From Amycolatopsis alkalitolerans (GTDB lineage: Bacteria; Actinomycetota; Actinomycetes; Mycobacteriales; Pseudonocardiaceae): a stretch of DNA of 64,000 nt. This document shows, piece by piece, positions 54,478 through 63,229 of the stretch (the stretch's first letter is position 1; the number at the start of each line of letters is the position of its first letter). Where the stretch lies: assembly GCF_006152065.1 (NCBI RefSeq), contig NZ_VDFW01000024.1:37297-101296 (forward strand), in the 5' to 3' direction. The notes under the pieces were generated by a model, which did not search any database, was not told the origin of the DNA, and saw only the letters and a list, made by a program, of their open reading frames with translations. Both the position numbers and the translations under genes were made by a program.

Positions 54478-54975
54478 TCAGCGGCGGAGGATGTTCTGGT
54501 CGAAGTAGTCGTCGTCGTCCGGCGGGCCGGGCCGGCGCTTGCGCGGCTGTGCTTGCGGTGCCGGCGCTTGTGGTGTCGACGCAGGCTCCTCCGCCGCGGT
54601 TCCGAACGCCTCGGCCTGAGCCTCGCGAACCTGGTCCGAAAGGTTGACGCCGAACGCGTCACCGAACGTGGTGTCGACGATCCCGGCCTGTTGCTGGACG
54701 GCCCCAGCAACGGCCTGGCGCAGGGTCTTCATGATCGTCGCGGCCAACTGGTCGGAGCCGAGGCGGACGGCGCCCGGGGCGAGCCGGATACCGGTGACCG
54801 TCCCGCCCGCGCCCGCGACGACGGTGACCGTGCCGTCCGGAGAGGTCACCGAGTTCTCGACCTGCGCGATCCGCTCCTGCATGTCGCCGACCCCGGCGAA
54901 GCTGGCCTCGGCCTGGCGCACCTTGGCCTGGAAGTTCTCGAACTGGGCGATCAGCTGGTCCATGTGTGCGGACAT
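54478..54975 (-). CDS. YbaB/EbfC-family protein (EspL-like)
   Basis: A 165-residue protein. The YbaB/EbfC core (about residues 1-115) has LIAQFENFQAKVRQAEASFAGVGDMQERIAQVENSVTSPDGTVTVVAGAGGTVTGIRLAPGAV. A disordered Pro/Ala/Gln tail ends DDDDYFDQNILRR. YbaB-like EspL proteins occur in ESX-1 loci and support substrate production. It is the first gene of a four-gene leftward operon (YbaB, WXG100, ESX-like, hypothetical). Confidence 0.82.
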   Translation of the reverse strand: MSAHMDQLIAQFENFQAKVRQAEASFAGVGDMQERIAQVENSVTSPDGTVTVVAGAGGTVTGIRLAPGAVRLGSDQLAATIMKTLRQAVAGAVQQQAGIVDTTFGDAFGVNLSDQVREAQAEAFGTAAEEPASTPQAPAPQAQPRKRRPGPPDDDDYFDQNILRR

Positions 54976-55071
54976 CGCGTCTCCCTTTACGCAGGATCAG
55001 GTCAGATGTCCGGATTGTGCCAGGTGCACGCCCGCCTTGTTCGCTTTACCCGAAAAATCACAAAACCGTCG

Positions 55072-55680
55072 CTAGTCGAGCGGGCGCAGCACGCGGACCA
55101 GCCACTCCGAGGTGATCCGCGACAGCGCTTCGAGGTCCTTGTCCAGGGCATGCGTGCCCGGGATGACGACGACCTCGTGATGCGGGCCCGGTTTCGGACG
55201 GCCGAACGGGTCGGTCTCGCCCTGGACCACGAGCGCCGGCACCTCGACGGCGTCCAGCTCCGACTGCCGTGACTTCTCCGGCCTGCCCGGCGGATGTTCG
55301 GGAAAGGCCAGGCACAGCACGGCGACCGCCTGCCCGGCGCCGGCCGTCCGGCAGGCGACCCGCGCACCCGAAGACCGGCCGCCGAACACCTGCGGCATCC
55401 CGTCGAACCGCTCGCTCAGCTCCTCCGCGACCGCGAGCCACGCCGCGTCGAGCTGCTTCGCCGGAGCCGGGGCGCGACGGCCCGCGACCCGGTACGGCTG
55501 CTCGATCAGGGCTACGTCCACCCCGGCGGCCTGCGCGGCCCGCGTCACCGCGACGAGGTCCTTCGCCCCGAACCCGCCGGCGGCGCCGTGCCCGAGCAGC
55601 AGCAGGGCCTCGCCCTCCTCGGCGCAGTGCAGTTCGGCACGGGCCGGGCCGTGCGGCGTGGGAATCTCGATCCGGGTCAT
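55072..55680 (-). CDS. KANL3/Tex30-like alpha/beta hydrolase
   Basis: A 202-residue compact alpha/beta hydrolase with LLLLGHGAAGGFG, FGGRSSGARVACRTA (nucleophile Ser elbow), VVQGETDPFGRP (acid) and VVVIPGTHALDKD (His). This is the pattern of KANL3/Tex30 (dienelactone-hydrolase-like) proteins. The substrate is unknown. ATG 55680 overlaps the SRAP stop (ATGA), so the two are co-translated. Confidence 0.82.
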   Translation of the reverse strand: MTRIEIPTPHGPARAELHCAEEGEALLLLGHGAAGGFGAKDLVAVTRAAQAAGVDVALIEQPYRVAGRRAPAPAKQLDAAWLAVAEELSERFDGMPQVFGGRSSGARVACRTAGAGQAVAVLCLAFPEHPPGRPEKSRQSELDAVEVPALVVQGETDPFGRPKPGPHHEVVVIPGTHALDKDLEALSRITSEWLVRVLRPLD

Positions 55681-56432
55681 TTCGGGACTTGGAACAGGGC
55701 GTCATCGAGGTCGGCCGCACCGGCCTCGACGCGCTCGATCAGCTCGGGCCCGTTGTTGCGGACGTTGTTGACGCGGTCGGAGATCGGGCGCAGCTCCAGC
55801 GTGTCGATCAGCTCGCGCGGCGGGGTCAGCAGCTCGCCGACCTCGTCGCGGTCGGGGTCGAGCCAGTTCGCCCAGCTGTCCTTCGCCATCAGCAGCGGCA
55901 TCCGGTCGTGGATGTCGGTGAGCCGGCCGATCGCGTCGGTGGTGATGATCGAGAACGTGATGAGCGGCTCGGCGTCGGGCTCGTTCTTGTCGCGCCAGCT
56001 CTCCCAGATCCCGGCGAACGCCAGGTCCTCGCCGGTCATGAAGAACGGCTCCTTCTTGCCGTCGGTCTTGCGCCATTCGTACCAGCCGTCGGCCGGTACC
56101 AGGCAGCGCCGCTTGGCCAGTGCCCTCTTGAACGCCGGCTTCCCGGTCGCCGTCTCGGCCCTCGTGTTGATCATGCGGTTGCCGACCGACGGGTCCTTCG
56201 CCCAGAACGGCACGAGCCCCCAGCGCATGACACGAAGGCTGCGCACGGCCGGCTCGTCGTCGAGCACGATGCCCTCGGCGTCGCGCGGATGCCGCTGCAC
56301 GACGGTGACCACGTTCTTGGTCGGCGCGACGTTGTAGTCGGCGTCGCGGGCCTTGCCGTCCGTCTCGTCCACCGCGTCGAACTCCTTGACCAGATCAGCG
56401 GGATTCTTGGTCGAGGCGTAGCGGCCGCACAT
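55677..56432 (-). CDS. SOS response-associated peptidase (SRAP, HMCES/YedK-like)
   Basis: A 251-residue SRAP protein. After Met removal, Cys2 (MCGRYAS) forms the thiazolidine crosslink with abasic sites in single-stranded DNA. Supporting residues lie in YNVAPTKNV, RMINTRAET (Asn), LVPADGWYEW (Glu) and IHDRMPLLM (His). ATG 56432 is required to place Cys at position 2, and AAGGAG precedes it. It protects replication forks from abasic lesions. Confidence 0.92.
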   Translation of the reverse strand: MCGRYASTKNPADLVKEFDAVDETDGKARDADYNVAPTKNVVTVVQRHPRDAEGIVLDDEPAVRSLRVMRWGLVPFWAKDPSVGNRMINTRAETATGKPAFKRALAKRRCLVPADGWYEWRKTDGKKEPFFMTGEDLAFAGIWESWRDKNEPDAEPLITFSIITTDAIGRLTDIHDRMPLLMAKDSWANWLDPDRDEVGELLTPPRELIDTLELRPISDRVNNVRNNGPELIERVEAGAADLDDALFQVPK

Positions 56433-56526
56433 GTCGCCTGCTCCTTCATGCCGGTGCTGAAGAATCCATCGTGACACACATCAGGGATCATCGTGGGCGG
56501 ACATATCCGGCGAGGAGGAGCACGGT

Positions 56527-57516
56527 TTGGCGGGCAGGGACTGGCGCAGGCTCGACGAGAGCGACGTCCGGGTGCGCCCCGGACGTGGTTCACGCCCCCG
56601 CAGCAAGCGCCGCCCCGAGCACGCCGACGCCGTCGCGGCGATGGTCGTCGCCGTCGACCGTGGCCGCTGGACCTGCGCGATGGGCGGTGACCCGGCGCGC
56701 GAGGTGACCGCGATGCGGGCCCGTGAACTGGGCCGCACGCCGGTCGTGGTGGGCGATCAGGTGGGCCTGGTCGGCGACGTCAGCGGCAAGCCGGACACGC
56801 TCGCGCGGATCGTTCGCGTCGAGGAGCGCACGAGCGTGCTGCGCCGCACGGCCGACGACACGGATCCCTACGAACGAGTCGTCGTGGCCAATGCCGAGCA
56901 GTTGCTGATCGTCACCGCGCTGGCGGATCCGCCGCCCCGCACCGGGTTCATCGACCGGTGCCTCGTCGCGTGCTTCGCCGGCGGGCTGCGGCCGGTGCTG
57001 TGCCTGACCAAGGCCGATCTCGCGAGTCCCGACGAGTTGCTCGCCCGCTACGCCGACCTCGACGTGCCCGCACTCGTGACGAGGCACGACGAGGACTCGC
57101 TGCCGCTGGCGGACACCGTGCGCGGCCGGGTCTCCGCGCTGGTTGGCCACTCCGGTGTCGGCAAGTCGACACTGGTGAACAGGCTGGTCCCCGACGCCGA
57201 ACTGGCCACCGGCGAGGTGAGCGCCGTCGGCAAGGGGCGGCACACCTCGGTCGCGGCGGTCGCGCTGCCGCTGCCCGACGGCGGCTGGGTGATCGACACC
57301 CCCGGAGTGCGGTCCTTCGGGCTCGCGCACATCACGGCCGACGACATCGTGTCCGCCTTCCCGGAGTTCGCCGAAGCGGCCGAGGAATGCCCGCCGGGCT
57401 GCGGCCATCTCGGGCCGCCCGAGGATCCCGACTGCATGCTCGACGAGGTTCCGGAGGCGCGCCGGTTGCGATCTTTGCGTCGTTTGCTGGGATCACGTGC
57501 CGGTCTGGAAACATAG
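56527..57516 (+). CDS. rsgA: Ribosome small-subunit-dependent GTPase RsgA
   Basis: A 329-residue circularly permuted GTPase of 30S maturation. An OB-like N-terminal domain (about 35-100) is followed by G4 CLTKADL, G1 GHSGVGKSTL and G3 DTPGVRSFG, then a C-terminal zinc motif with Cys residues in ECPPGCGHLGPPEDPDC. TTG 56527 has GAGGAGGAG upstream. In M. tuberculosis aroA lies between the SRAP and rsgA genes; here they are 94 bp apart with no aroA. Confidence 0.92.
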   Translation: MAGRDWRRLDESDVRVRPGRGSRPRSKRRPEHADAVAAMVVAVDRGRWTCAMGGDPAREVTAMRARELGRTPVVVGDQVGLVGDVSGKPDTLARIVRVEERTSVLRRTADDTDPYERVVVANAEQLLIVTALADPPPRTGFIDRCLVACFAGGLRPVLCLTKADLASPDELLARYADLDVPALVTRHDEDSLPLADTVRGRVSALVGHSGVGKSTLVNRLVPDAELATGEVSAVGKGRHTSVAAVALPLPDGGWVIDTPGVRSFGLAHITADDIVSAFPEFAEAAEECPPGCGHLGPPEDPDCMLDEVPEARRLRSLRRLLGSRAGLET

Positions 57517-57542
57517 CGAGCACTTCACGCGATTGGGGGATC

Positions 57543-58367
57543 ATGAGAACAAGACAGGTCTTCGCTGTCGGTGCGCTCGCGCTGGCGCTCACGCTCACCG
57601 GCTGCGGGGCACGCCCGATTTCCGGGACACCGACCGCGGATCCGCAGGTGTTCGGCAACGCGCAGGAACTCGTCCGCGCCGCGACGAACCAGACCGCCAA
57701 GGCCAAGTCCGCGAAGTTCGCCATGGAGATCGCCTTCGGCAACCAGGCGATGAACGGCCAGGGTGAGGGGCGGTTCGACGGGGAAAACTCCGCCATGCAG
57801 CTGTCGATGACGGTCGGCCCGGTCGACGAAGTGCTGCGGTACGTGGACAAGACGATGTACCTGCAGGTGCCCGAGCAGTACCGGGCGCAGATGACCGGCG
57901 GCAAGCCATGGGGGAAGGTGCCGCAGGACAGCGCGATCGCCCAGCGGATGGGCACCGCCCAGGCCCAGCAGAACGACCCAAGCAAGGTGCTCCAGCAGAT
58001 CCAGGAAGCCGGCACGATCACGCGCAGCGCTCACGAGACGCTCGACGCCCAGCCGGTGACCCACTACTGGATCGACGTCGACCTGATCAAGGCGCTCGAC
58101 ACGTTCACCGATACCGGGCTGTCGCAGGATGAGCTGCGCAAGCTCGCCGGGAAACAGCTGATCGTTCCGGTCGAGCTGTGGCTGAACCAGGACCAGCTTC
58201 CGGTGCGGATCACCGAGGACATGAGCCCGCTGCTCAAGGCCTCCAGCGAGGCACCCGCCGGGATGCAGAGCATGAAGATCACCGTGAAATACACCGACTG
58301 GGGTGTCCCGGTCGACGTGCAGGCCCCGCCCGCCGACCAGGTCGGCGAGCTCAAGCTGCCCAACTGA
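57543..58367 (+). CDS. Secreted lipoprotein, LppX/LprG-like
   Basis: A 274-residue lipoprotein with signal MRTRQVFAVGALALALTLTGC, where LTGC is the lipobox and Cys21 is lipidated. The mature part has the beta-rich layout of LppX/LprAFG or DUF-type sporulation lipoproteins (AKSAKFAMEIAF...YVDKTMYLQVPEQ...YWIDVDL...LPVRITEDM). Such folds carry lipids across the cell wall, but the pocket is not evident from sequence. ATG 57543 has GGGGGA upstream. Confidence 0.8.
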   Translation: MRTRQVFAVGALALALTLTGCGARPISGTPTADPQVFGNAQELVRAATNQTAKAKSAKFAMEIAFGNQAMNGQGEGRFDGENSAMQLSMTVGPVDEVLRYVDKTMYLQVPEQYRAQMTGGKPWGKVPQDSAIAQRMGTAQAQQNDPSKVLQQIQEAGTITRSAHETLDAQPVTHYWIDVDLIKALDTFTDTGLSQDELRKLAGKQLIVPVELWLNQDQLPVRITEDMSPLLKASSEAPAGMQSMKITVKYTDWGVPVDVQAPPADQVGELKLPN

Positions 58368-58412
58368 CGACCGGCGTCGGCTACCCCATATGCGGGTAGC
58401 CGACGCCGGTCG
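58368..58412. terminator. 19-bp inverted repeat inside pruA 3' coding end
   Basis: CGACCGGCGTCGGCTACCC (58368-58386) and its perfect reverse complement (58394-58412) flank a 7-nt loop CATATGC. The repeat begins just after the lipoprotein stop and extends over the last ten codons of the convergent pruA gene, which it therefore also encodes. It is probably a shared bidirectional terminator. Confidence 0.8.
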
Positions 58413-60009
58413 GCGCGTCGAAGGTCTCCTTGATCGAGCGCGGGCTCGTCCAGCGCAGCAGGTTGAACATCGAACCCGCCTTGTCGTTGGTGCCCGACGC
58501 CCGTGAGCCGCCGAACGGCTGCTGGCTCACGATCGAGCCGGTCGGCTTGTCGTTGACGTAGAAATTGCCCGCGGTGAACCGCAGCGCCTGGTGCGCCTGC
58601 TGGATGGCCGCGCGGTCTTCGGCGAACACCGCGCCGGTGAGCGCGTACGGCGAGACGCTGTCCGCCTGTTCGAGGATCGCCGGGTACTCGGCGTCCTCGT
58701 AGACGTGCACGGCGAGGATCGGTCCGAAGTATTCGATCGAGAACACGTCGTGCCCCGGGTCGTCGGAGACCAGCACGGTGGGTTCGACGAAATAGCCGAT
58801 CGAGTCGTCGCAGTGCCCGCCGACGAGGGTGCGCAGCGCCGGATCGGAGTCCACGGTGGACAGCAGTTTCCGGTGCTTGGCGAAGGCACGCGCGTCGATG
58901 ACCGCGCCGCCGAACAGCGAGAAGTCGGTGATATCACCGTATTTCACGGTCCGCGTCAGGTCCGCCAGCTCGTCTCGCAGCCCGCCCTCCCACAGTGAAC
59001 GCGGGAGGTACGCGCGCGAAGCCGCCGAACATTTCTGGCCCTGGTACTCGAAAGCACCGCGCACGAGTGCGGCGACGAGCTTGTCCGTGCGGGCCGAGGA
59101 ATGGGCGATGAGGAAGTCCTTGCCGCCGGTCTCCCCGACGATCCGCGGGTAGCTGCGGTACGCGTCGAGGTTCTCCGCGATCCGCCGCCACAGCAGCTTG
59201 AACGTCGCGGTCGAGCCGGTGAAGTGCAGTCCGGCGAACCCCGGGTCGGCCAGCGCGACCTGGCTCACCGCATGACCGTCGCCGGTCACCTGGTTGAGCA
59301 CCCCGGGCGGCAGGCCGGCCTCCTCGAAGGCGAGCATCGTGTAGTGCGCGGCCAGCTGTTGCGTCGGCGTCGGCTTCCACACCACGGTGTTGCCCATGAT
59401 GGCGGGGGCGCTCGGCAGGTTGCCGGCGATCGCGGTGAAGTTGAACGGGGTGATCGCGACGACGAACCCGTCCAGCGGCCGGTAGTCCATCCGGTTCCAG
59501 CTGCCCGGCGCCGAGTTCGGCTGCTCGGCGAGGATCCGGCGCGCGTAGTGCACGTTGAACCGGAGGAAGTCGATCAGCTCGCAGGCCGCGTCGATCTCCG
59601 CCTGCTGCACGGATTTCGACTGCCCCAGCATGGTCGCGGCGTTGAGCGTGTCGCGGTACTTGCCGGCCATCAGATCCGCGGCCCGCAGGAAGACCGCGAC
59701 CCGCTCGTCGAACGGCAGCTCCCGCCACCCCGGCGCGGCGGCCTTCGCGGCTTCGACCGCGTCCGCCACGTCCTCCGGCGTCGCCTGCGCGGACGCCCCG
59801 AGCACATGCCCGTGGTCATGGGGCTGGACGACGTCGAACGAGTCTCCCCCGGCGAGCCTTCTGCGGCCGCCGATCGTCTGCGGCAGCTCGTGTTTCTCGG
59901 CTTCGAGCTCCGCGAGCCGCCGCAGCAGCGACTCGCGTTCCAGCGTCCCGGGCGCGTAGGTGAGGACCGGTTCGTTGCGCGGGCTGGGCACGTTCGTGAC
60001 GGCGTCCAT
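58381..60009 (-). CDS. pruA: 1-pyrroline-5-carboxylate dehydrogenase
   Basis: A 542-residue aldehyde dehydrogenase that oxidises glutamate gamma-semialdehyde to glutamate in proline breakdown. It has the PruA N-terminus, ITPFNFTAIAGNL, VGETGGKDFLI (Glu of the active site) and FEYQGQKCSAASRAYLP (catalytic Cys). A proline dehydrogenase gene is not adjacent. The C-terminal codons form one arm of the terminator. ATG 60009 is the plausible start. Confidence 0.93.
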   Translation of the reverse strand: MDAVTNVPSPRNEPVLTYAPGTLERESLLRRLAELEAEKHELPQTIGGRRRLAGGDSFDVVQPHDHGHVLGASAQATPEDVADAVEAAKAAAPGWRELPFDERVAVFLRAADLMAGKYRDTLNAATMLGQSKSVQQAEIDAACELIDFLRFNVHYARRILAEQPNSAPGSWNRMDYRPLDGFVVAITPFNFTAIAGNLPSAPAIMGNTVVWKPTPTQQLAAHYTMLAFEEAGLPPGVLNQVTGDGHAVSQVALADPGFAGLHFTGSTATFKLLWRRIAENLDAYRSYPRIVGETGGKDFLIAHSSARTDKLVAALVRGAFEYQGQKCSAASRAYLPRSLWEGGLRDELADLTRTVKYGDITDFSLFGGAVIDARAFAKHRKLLSTVDSDPALRTLVGGHCDDSIGYFVEPTVLVSDDPGHDVFSIEYFGPILAVHVYEDAEYPAILEQADSVSPYALTGAVFAEDRAAIQQAHQALRFTAGNFYVNDKPTGSIVSQQPFGGSRASGTNDKAGSMFNLLRWTSPRSIKETFDAPTGVGYPHMG

Positions 60010-60018
60010 CAGAGACTC

Positions 60019-60510
60019 CTAGAGCAACTCCAAGAGAAAAGGCAGCTCCTGCGGTGCATACCAAGCCAGGTCGTGATCCTCGGCCTCGCCGAGGGTGAAC
60101 TCCGCGTCGAGGTCGCCGAGGTCCGCGGCGTCGATCACGGCCGCCGCCGCGCGGACGGCTTTCTCGGCTTCTTCGGTGTCCACATGTACGGCCGCGACCT
60201 CGTCGAGCACGATCGGCCCGGACAGCTTCACCACGGCCGCGTCCAGATCGGGCCGGATGGTGGCGTTCCCGACGTCGACCGAGATCACCACCCGGCGGGG
60301 CAGCTCCTTCTCCTCGTCACCGAGCAGCCGCAGCGACGCGCGAGCCGCGTCGAGCATCGCGGCGTACTCGAGCTCCTCGGTGTCACCGCTGACATAGGAC
60401 TCGCGCAGCGCCGGGGTGAGCGCGAACCCGGTGCCGCCGGGCGGCTGCAGCTTGCCCTCGGACACGAGCTTGCGCAGCATCCCGATCGTCGCCGGTAGAT
60501 AGACCCTCAC
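60019..60510 (-). CDS. DUF6912-like conserved protein
   Basis: A 163-residue soluble acidic protein: VRVYLPATIGMLRKLVSEGKL...TPALRESY...DTEELEYAAMLDAARASLRLL...RPDLDAAVVKL and the ending EDHDLAWYAPQELPFLLELL. The pattern is widespread in actinobacteria but has no known function; I associate it with DUF6912. GTG 60510 overlaps the acyltransferase stop (GTGA), so it is translated with that gene. A site AAGGGG lies upstream. Confidence 0.78.
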   Translation of the reverse strand: MRVYLPATIGMLRKLVSEGKLQPPGGTGFALTPALRESYVSGDTEELEYAAMLDAARASLRLLGDEEKELPRRVVISVDVGNATIRPDLDAAVVKLSGPIVLDEVAAVHVDTEEAEKAVRAAAAVIDAADLGDLDAEFTLGEAEDHDLAWYAPQELPFLLELL

Positions 60511-61919
60511 CAGTGCGTCCCCTTCAGTTCGTCCAGCGAATCCTCGACCATCGCGGCCAGGTTCCCCACGTCGGACACGGCCTTGCGGTCCCCGTTCAGT
60601 CCGAAGTAGACATTCCCGTGGTAGGACGTTACCCCGATGGCCAGTGCCTGGTTGCGCGCCAGCGGGATCACCGGGTACATCTCCGCCAGCCTCGCCATCC
60701 CCGCATACAGCGGCTGCTGCGGACCCGGTGAGTTGGTGATCACCAGGTTGAAGATCCGGCCGGAGAACGACCCGGCGGCCCGCGCCGCCAGCGAATGCAT
60801 CGTCGCCGGCGCGAACCCGCCCACCTTCAGCATGGCACGCGCCGCGACCGAGCGGCTGGAGTCGGTGTAGACGCGCATCGCGTGGCTGATATGCCGCAGC
60901 CGCAGCACCGGGTTCGGCTCGCCGACCGGCAGATCCAGCAGGTGGGCCTCGACCTGGTTGTTCACCAGCCCGGCGGTGAAGAACTCGACCGTGTCCGGTT
61001 CGAGCACGGCCATCGGTACTAGCGCGCGCAGGGTGGCGCTCGCGTGGAGGCTCTCGCCGCGTGAGAGCAGCCACTCGCGGAGCGCGCCGGTGAGCACGGT
61101 CAGGACGATGTCGTTGACTGTGCCGCCGAGCTGCGCGCGGATCCAGCGATAGTTCTCGAGGCGGGTGCGCACGGCGGCGAACACGCGCCCACCGCTGACC
61201 GGCCTGTTCAACGGCCCGGACGGGGCGGGACGCGTGATCGTGCGCAGCGCGGAGACGAGCCCGCCGACCGTGCCGGAGAGCTTGTCCGCGGCTGCGGCGG
61301 CGTCCCCGGCGGCGGTCCGGATGTTCTCCACCAGCTCGCCCGGCCGCTGCACCGTGTCGCTCACCGCGTCGAGGACCAGTTGCGCGTTGGACGGCATCCG
61401 GCGGGGCGCCCAGGTGTCGGCGTGGTCGTACGGTTCACACGGCTGCGGTGCCGTGTCGAGGATCAGCTGGCCGAGCTCGACCGTGCCGATCCCGTCCACC
61501 ACCGCCTGGTGCGTCTTCGTGACGAGCGCGACCCGGTCGCCGGCGAGGGCTTCGACGAAGTACGCCTCCCAGAGCGGGCGCCCGTGATCCATCGGCCGCG
61601 CCATCAGCTGGGCGACCAGGTCGAACAGCTGCTCGTCGCTGCCCGGAGACGGCAGCGCGGAGCGGCGCACGTGGTAGTTGAGGTCGAAGTCGACGTCGTC
61701 GACCCAGACCGGCCGGGCGATACGCCCCGGCACCGGGAGCACGCGCTGCCGGTAGCGCGGCAGGTAGCCCAGCCGCTGGCGCACCAGGCACAGGAGCTGC
61801 TCGTAGTCGAACCCGTCGCGGGGGCGCTCGAACACCGCGACACCGCCCACATGCATCGGGGTCACGGCGTCCTCCAGGTAGAGGAACGACGCGTCGAGCG
61901 CCGAGAGCCGGTCGGGCAT
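60507..61919 (-). CDS. Wax ester/diacylglycerol acyltransferase (WS/DGAT, Tgs-like)
   Basis: A 470-residue WS/DGAT protein. It has MPDRLSALDASFLYLED (N-terminus), RPLWEAYFVE (PLWE motif), KTHQAVVDGIG in place of HHxxxDG, GTVNDIVLTVLTGALREW (ND motif) and VITNSPGPQQPLYAGM. The second, catalytic His of HHxxxDG is Gln here, which may alter or abolish acyltransfer. A TACATT box six bases before ATG 61919 and no Shine-Dalgarno suggest a leaderless mRNA. It forms an operon with the DUF6912-like gene. Confidence 0.88.
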   Translation of the reverse strand: MPDRLSALDASFLYLEDAVTPMHVGGVAVFERPRDGFDYEQLLCLVRQRLGYLPRYRQRVLPVPGRIARPVWVDDVDFDLNYHVRRSALPSPGSDEQLFDLVAQLMARPMDHGRPLWEAYFVEALAGDRVALVTKTHQAVVDGIGTVELGQLILDTAPQPCEPYDHADTWAPRRMPSNAQLVLDAVSDTVQRPGELVENIRTAAGDAAAAADKLSGTVGGLVSALRTITRPAPSGPLNRPVSGGRVFAAVRTRLENYRWIRAQLGGTVNDIVLTVLTGALREWLLSRGESLHASATLRALVPMAVLEPDTVEFFTAGLVNNQVEAHLLDLPVGEPNPVLRLRHISHAMRVYTDSSRSVAARAMLKVGGFAPATMHSLAARAAGSFSGRIFNLVITNSPGPQQPLYAGMARLAEMYPVIPLARNQALAIGVTSYHGNVYFGLNGDRKAVSDVGNLAAMVEDSLDELKGTHW

Positions 61920-62006
61920 AAAGTCAATGTAGCGGCGCGAAGCGCCTCCGTTGAGGGCGGTGGAGGGAGAGGGGCTGGCGCTGGCACAGGCTGCTGTACT
62001 TGGGGC

Positions 62007-62762
62007 GTGCACGAAACTCAGGTATCTCCGAAGGACCGTTTTCTCACCGTCTACGGCCGCAAGCCGGTGCTCGAAGCGCTGGGCGATGCGGGGCTGCGGG
62101 TCGACAAGGTGATCCTGGCGGACACGGCGCGAGCCCCCGAAATCGAGCAGGCCGCGCGCAGGGCCGGTGTTCCGGTGCACCGCGCAAGCGCGCATCGTGT
62201 GAAGGTACTGGCCGGCAACGGGAAGCAGGACCAGGGTGTGCTCGCGGACGTCGTCGCGCCCCGGATGCGGCCGCTGTCGGCCGCGCTGGCGAGCGCGCCG
62301 CTGCCCACCCGGGTCATCCTGCTCGACGGGATCACCACGCCCGCGAACGTCGGCATGATCCTCCGCACCGCCACGGCGGCCGGGATCGGCGGCGTCGTCG
62401 TGCCACGGCGCGGGGTCGCGGCGCTGGACCCGCTGGTGGTGAAGGCCTCGGCCGGGGTCGCGTTCCGCGCACCGGTCCTGCGCTGCGCGACGGCCGCGGA
62501 GGCGGCGGGGATGCTGTCCGACACCGGGTACCGGCTGTACGGGCTGAGCGCGTCGGGCGGGGAACCGCTGTTCTCCGCCGAGCTGCCCGAGCGGGCGGCC
62601 TTCGTGCTGGGCGGCGAGACGGCGGGGGTGTCGGACGAGGTCAAGCACCTGCTGACCGGGCGGTTGTCGATCCCGATGCCCGGGGCCGTCGAGTCGCTGA
62701 ACGTGTCGGCCGCCGCGGCGGTGCTGTGCTTCGACCTCGTCAGGCGGGAAACAACGCGCTGA
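62007..62762 (+). CDS. TrmH/SpoU-family RNA 2'-O-methyltransferase
   Basis: A 251-residue methyltransferase. An N-terminal substrate-binding domain (LTVYGRKPVLEAL...VKVLAGNGKQDQGVLADV) is followed by the SPOUT knot motifs NVGMILRTATAAG, FVLGGETAGVS and IPMPGAVESLNVSAAAAVLCFDL. It modifies a ribose in rRNA or tRNA with S-adenosylmethionine. GTG 62007 follows TTGGGGC. Its 3' end overlaps the convergent HAD gene by 23 bp. Confidence 0.88.
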   Translation: MHETQVSPKDRFLTVYGRKPVLEALGDAGLRVDKVILADTARAPEIEQAARRAGVPVHRASAHRVKVLAGNGKQDQGVLADVVAPRMRPLSAALASAPLPTRVILLDGITTPANVGMILRTATAAGIGGVVVPRRGVAALDPLVVKASAGVAFRAPVLRCATAAEAAGMLSDTGYRLYGLSASGGEPLFSAELPERAAFVLGGETAGVSDEVKHLLTGRLSIPMPGAVESLNVSAAAAVLCFDLVRRETTR

Positions 62763-63135
62763 GCTCGACGAGCGTCGCCTCGATGGAGGTGTGGTGCACC
62801 CCGGTCATGCCGGCGGCCACGGCTCCGTCGACGTTCCCGCGCGAGTCGTCGATGAAGACGCAGGCGGCGGCGGGCAGGCGCAGCCGCTCAGCGGTGATCA
62901 GGTAGACCTGCCGGGACGGCTTCGCGAAGCCGACCTCGCCGGAGAAGACAAGTGCGTCGAACCAGCGGGCCAACCGGGCCTTGGCCTGGCTGCCGCCCGT
63001 GGCGTTGGACAGCAGGGCGGTCCGGATACCGCGGTCGCGCAGCCCGCCGATCGCCGCGTACAAGGCGTCGGCGTCGGGGTCGGTGAGCACCCCGGCGTAG
63101 TCGATCACGAGCCCCCTGAGCATGCGTCCGACCAT
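62740..63135 (-). CDS. HAD-superfamily hydrolase, capless
   Basis: A 131-residue HAD phosphatase-like protein. Motif I reads VIDYAGVLT, where the usual second Asp is Ala-Gly-like; motif II is LLSNAT, motif III GFAKPSRQVY and motif IV FIDDSRGNVDGA. It is short and has essentially no cap domain. ATG 63135 is chosen; ATG 63123 is four codons later. Neither has a strong site. The missing second motif-I Asp raises doubt about classical phosphatase activity, although DYGGV-type members are known. Confidence 0.8.
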   Translation of the reverse strand: MVGRMLRGLVIDYAGVLTDPDADALYAAIGGLRDRGIRTALLSNATGGSQAKARLARWFDALVFSGEVGFAKPSRQVYLITAERLRLPAAACVFIDDSRGNVDGAVAAGMTGVHHTSIEATLVELSALFPA

Positions 63136-63229
63136 AGTCGTCACCGGTTCGGGTTCCATCGGGCCGAACGATTCGGACTTCCCCCTCATAACGGTCGAAT
63201 GATCCGAACTTCCTGGGGGAGGCGAGCGG

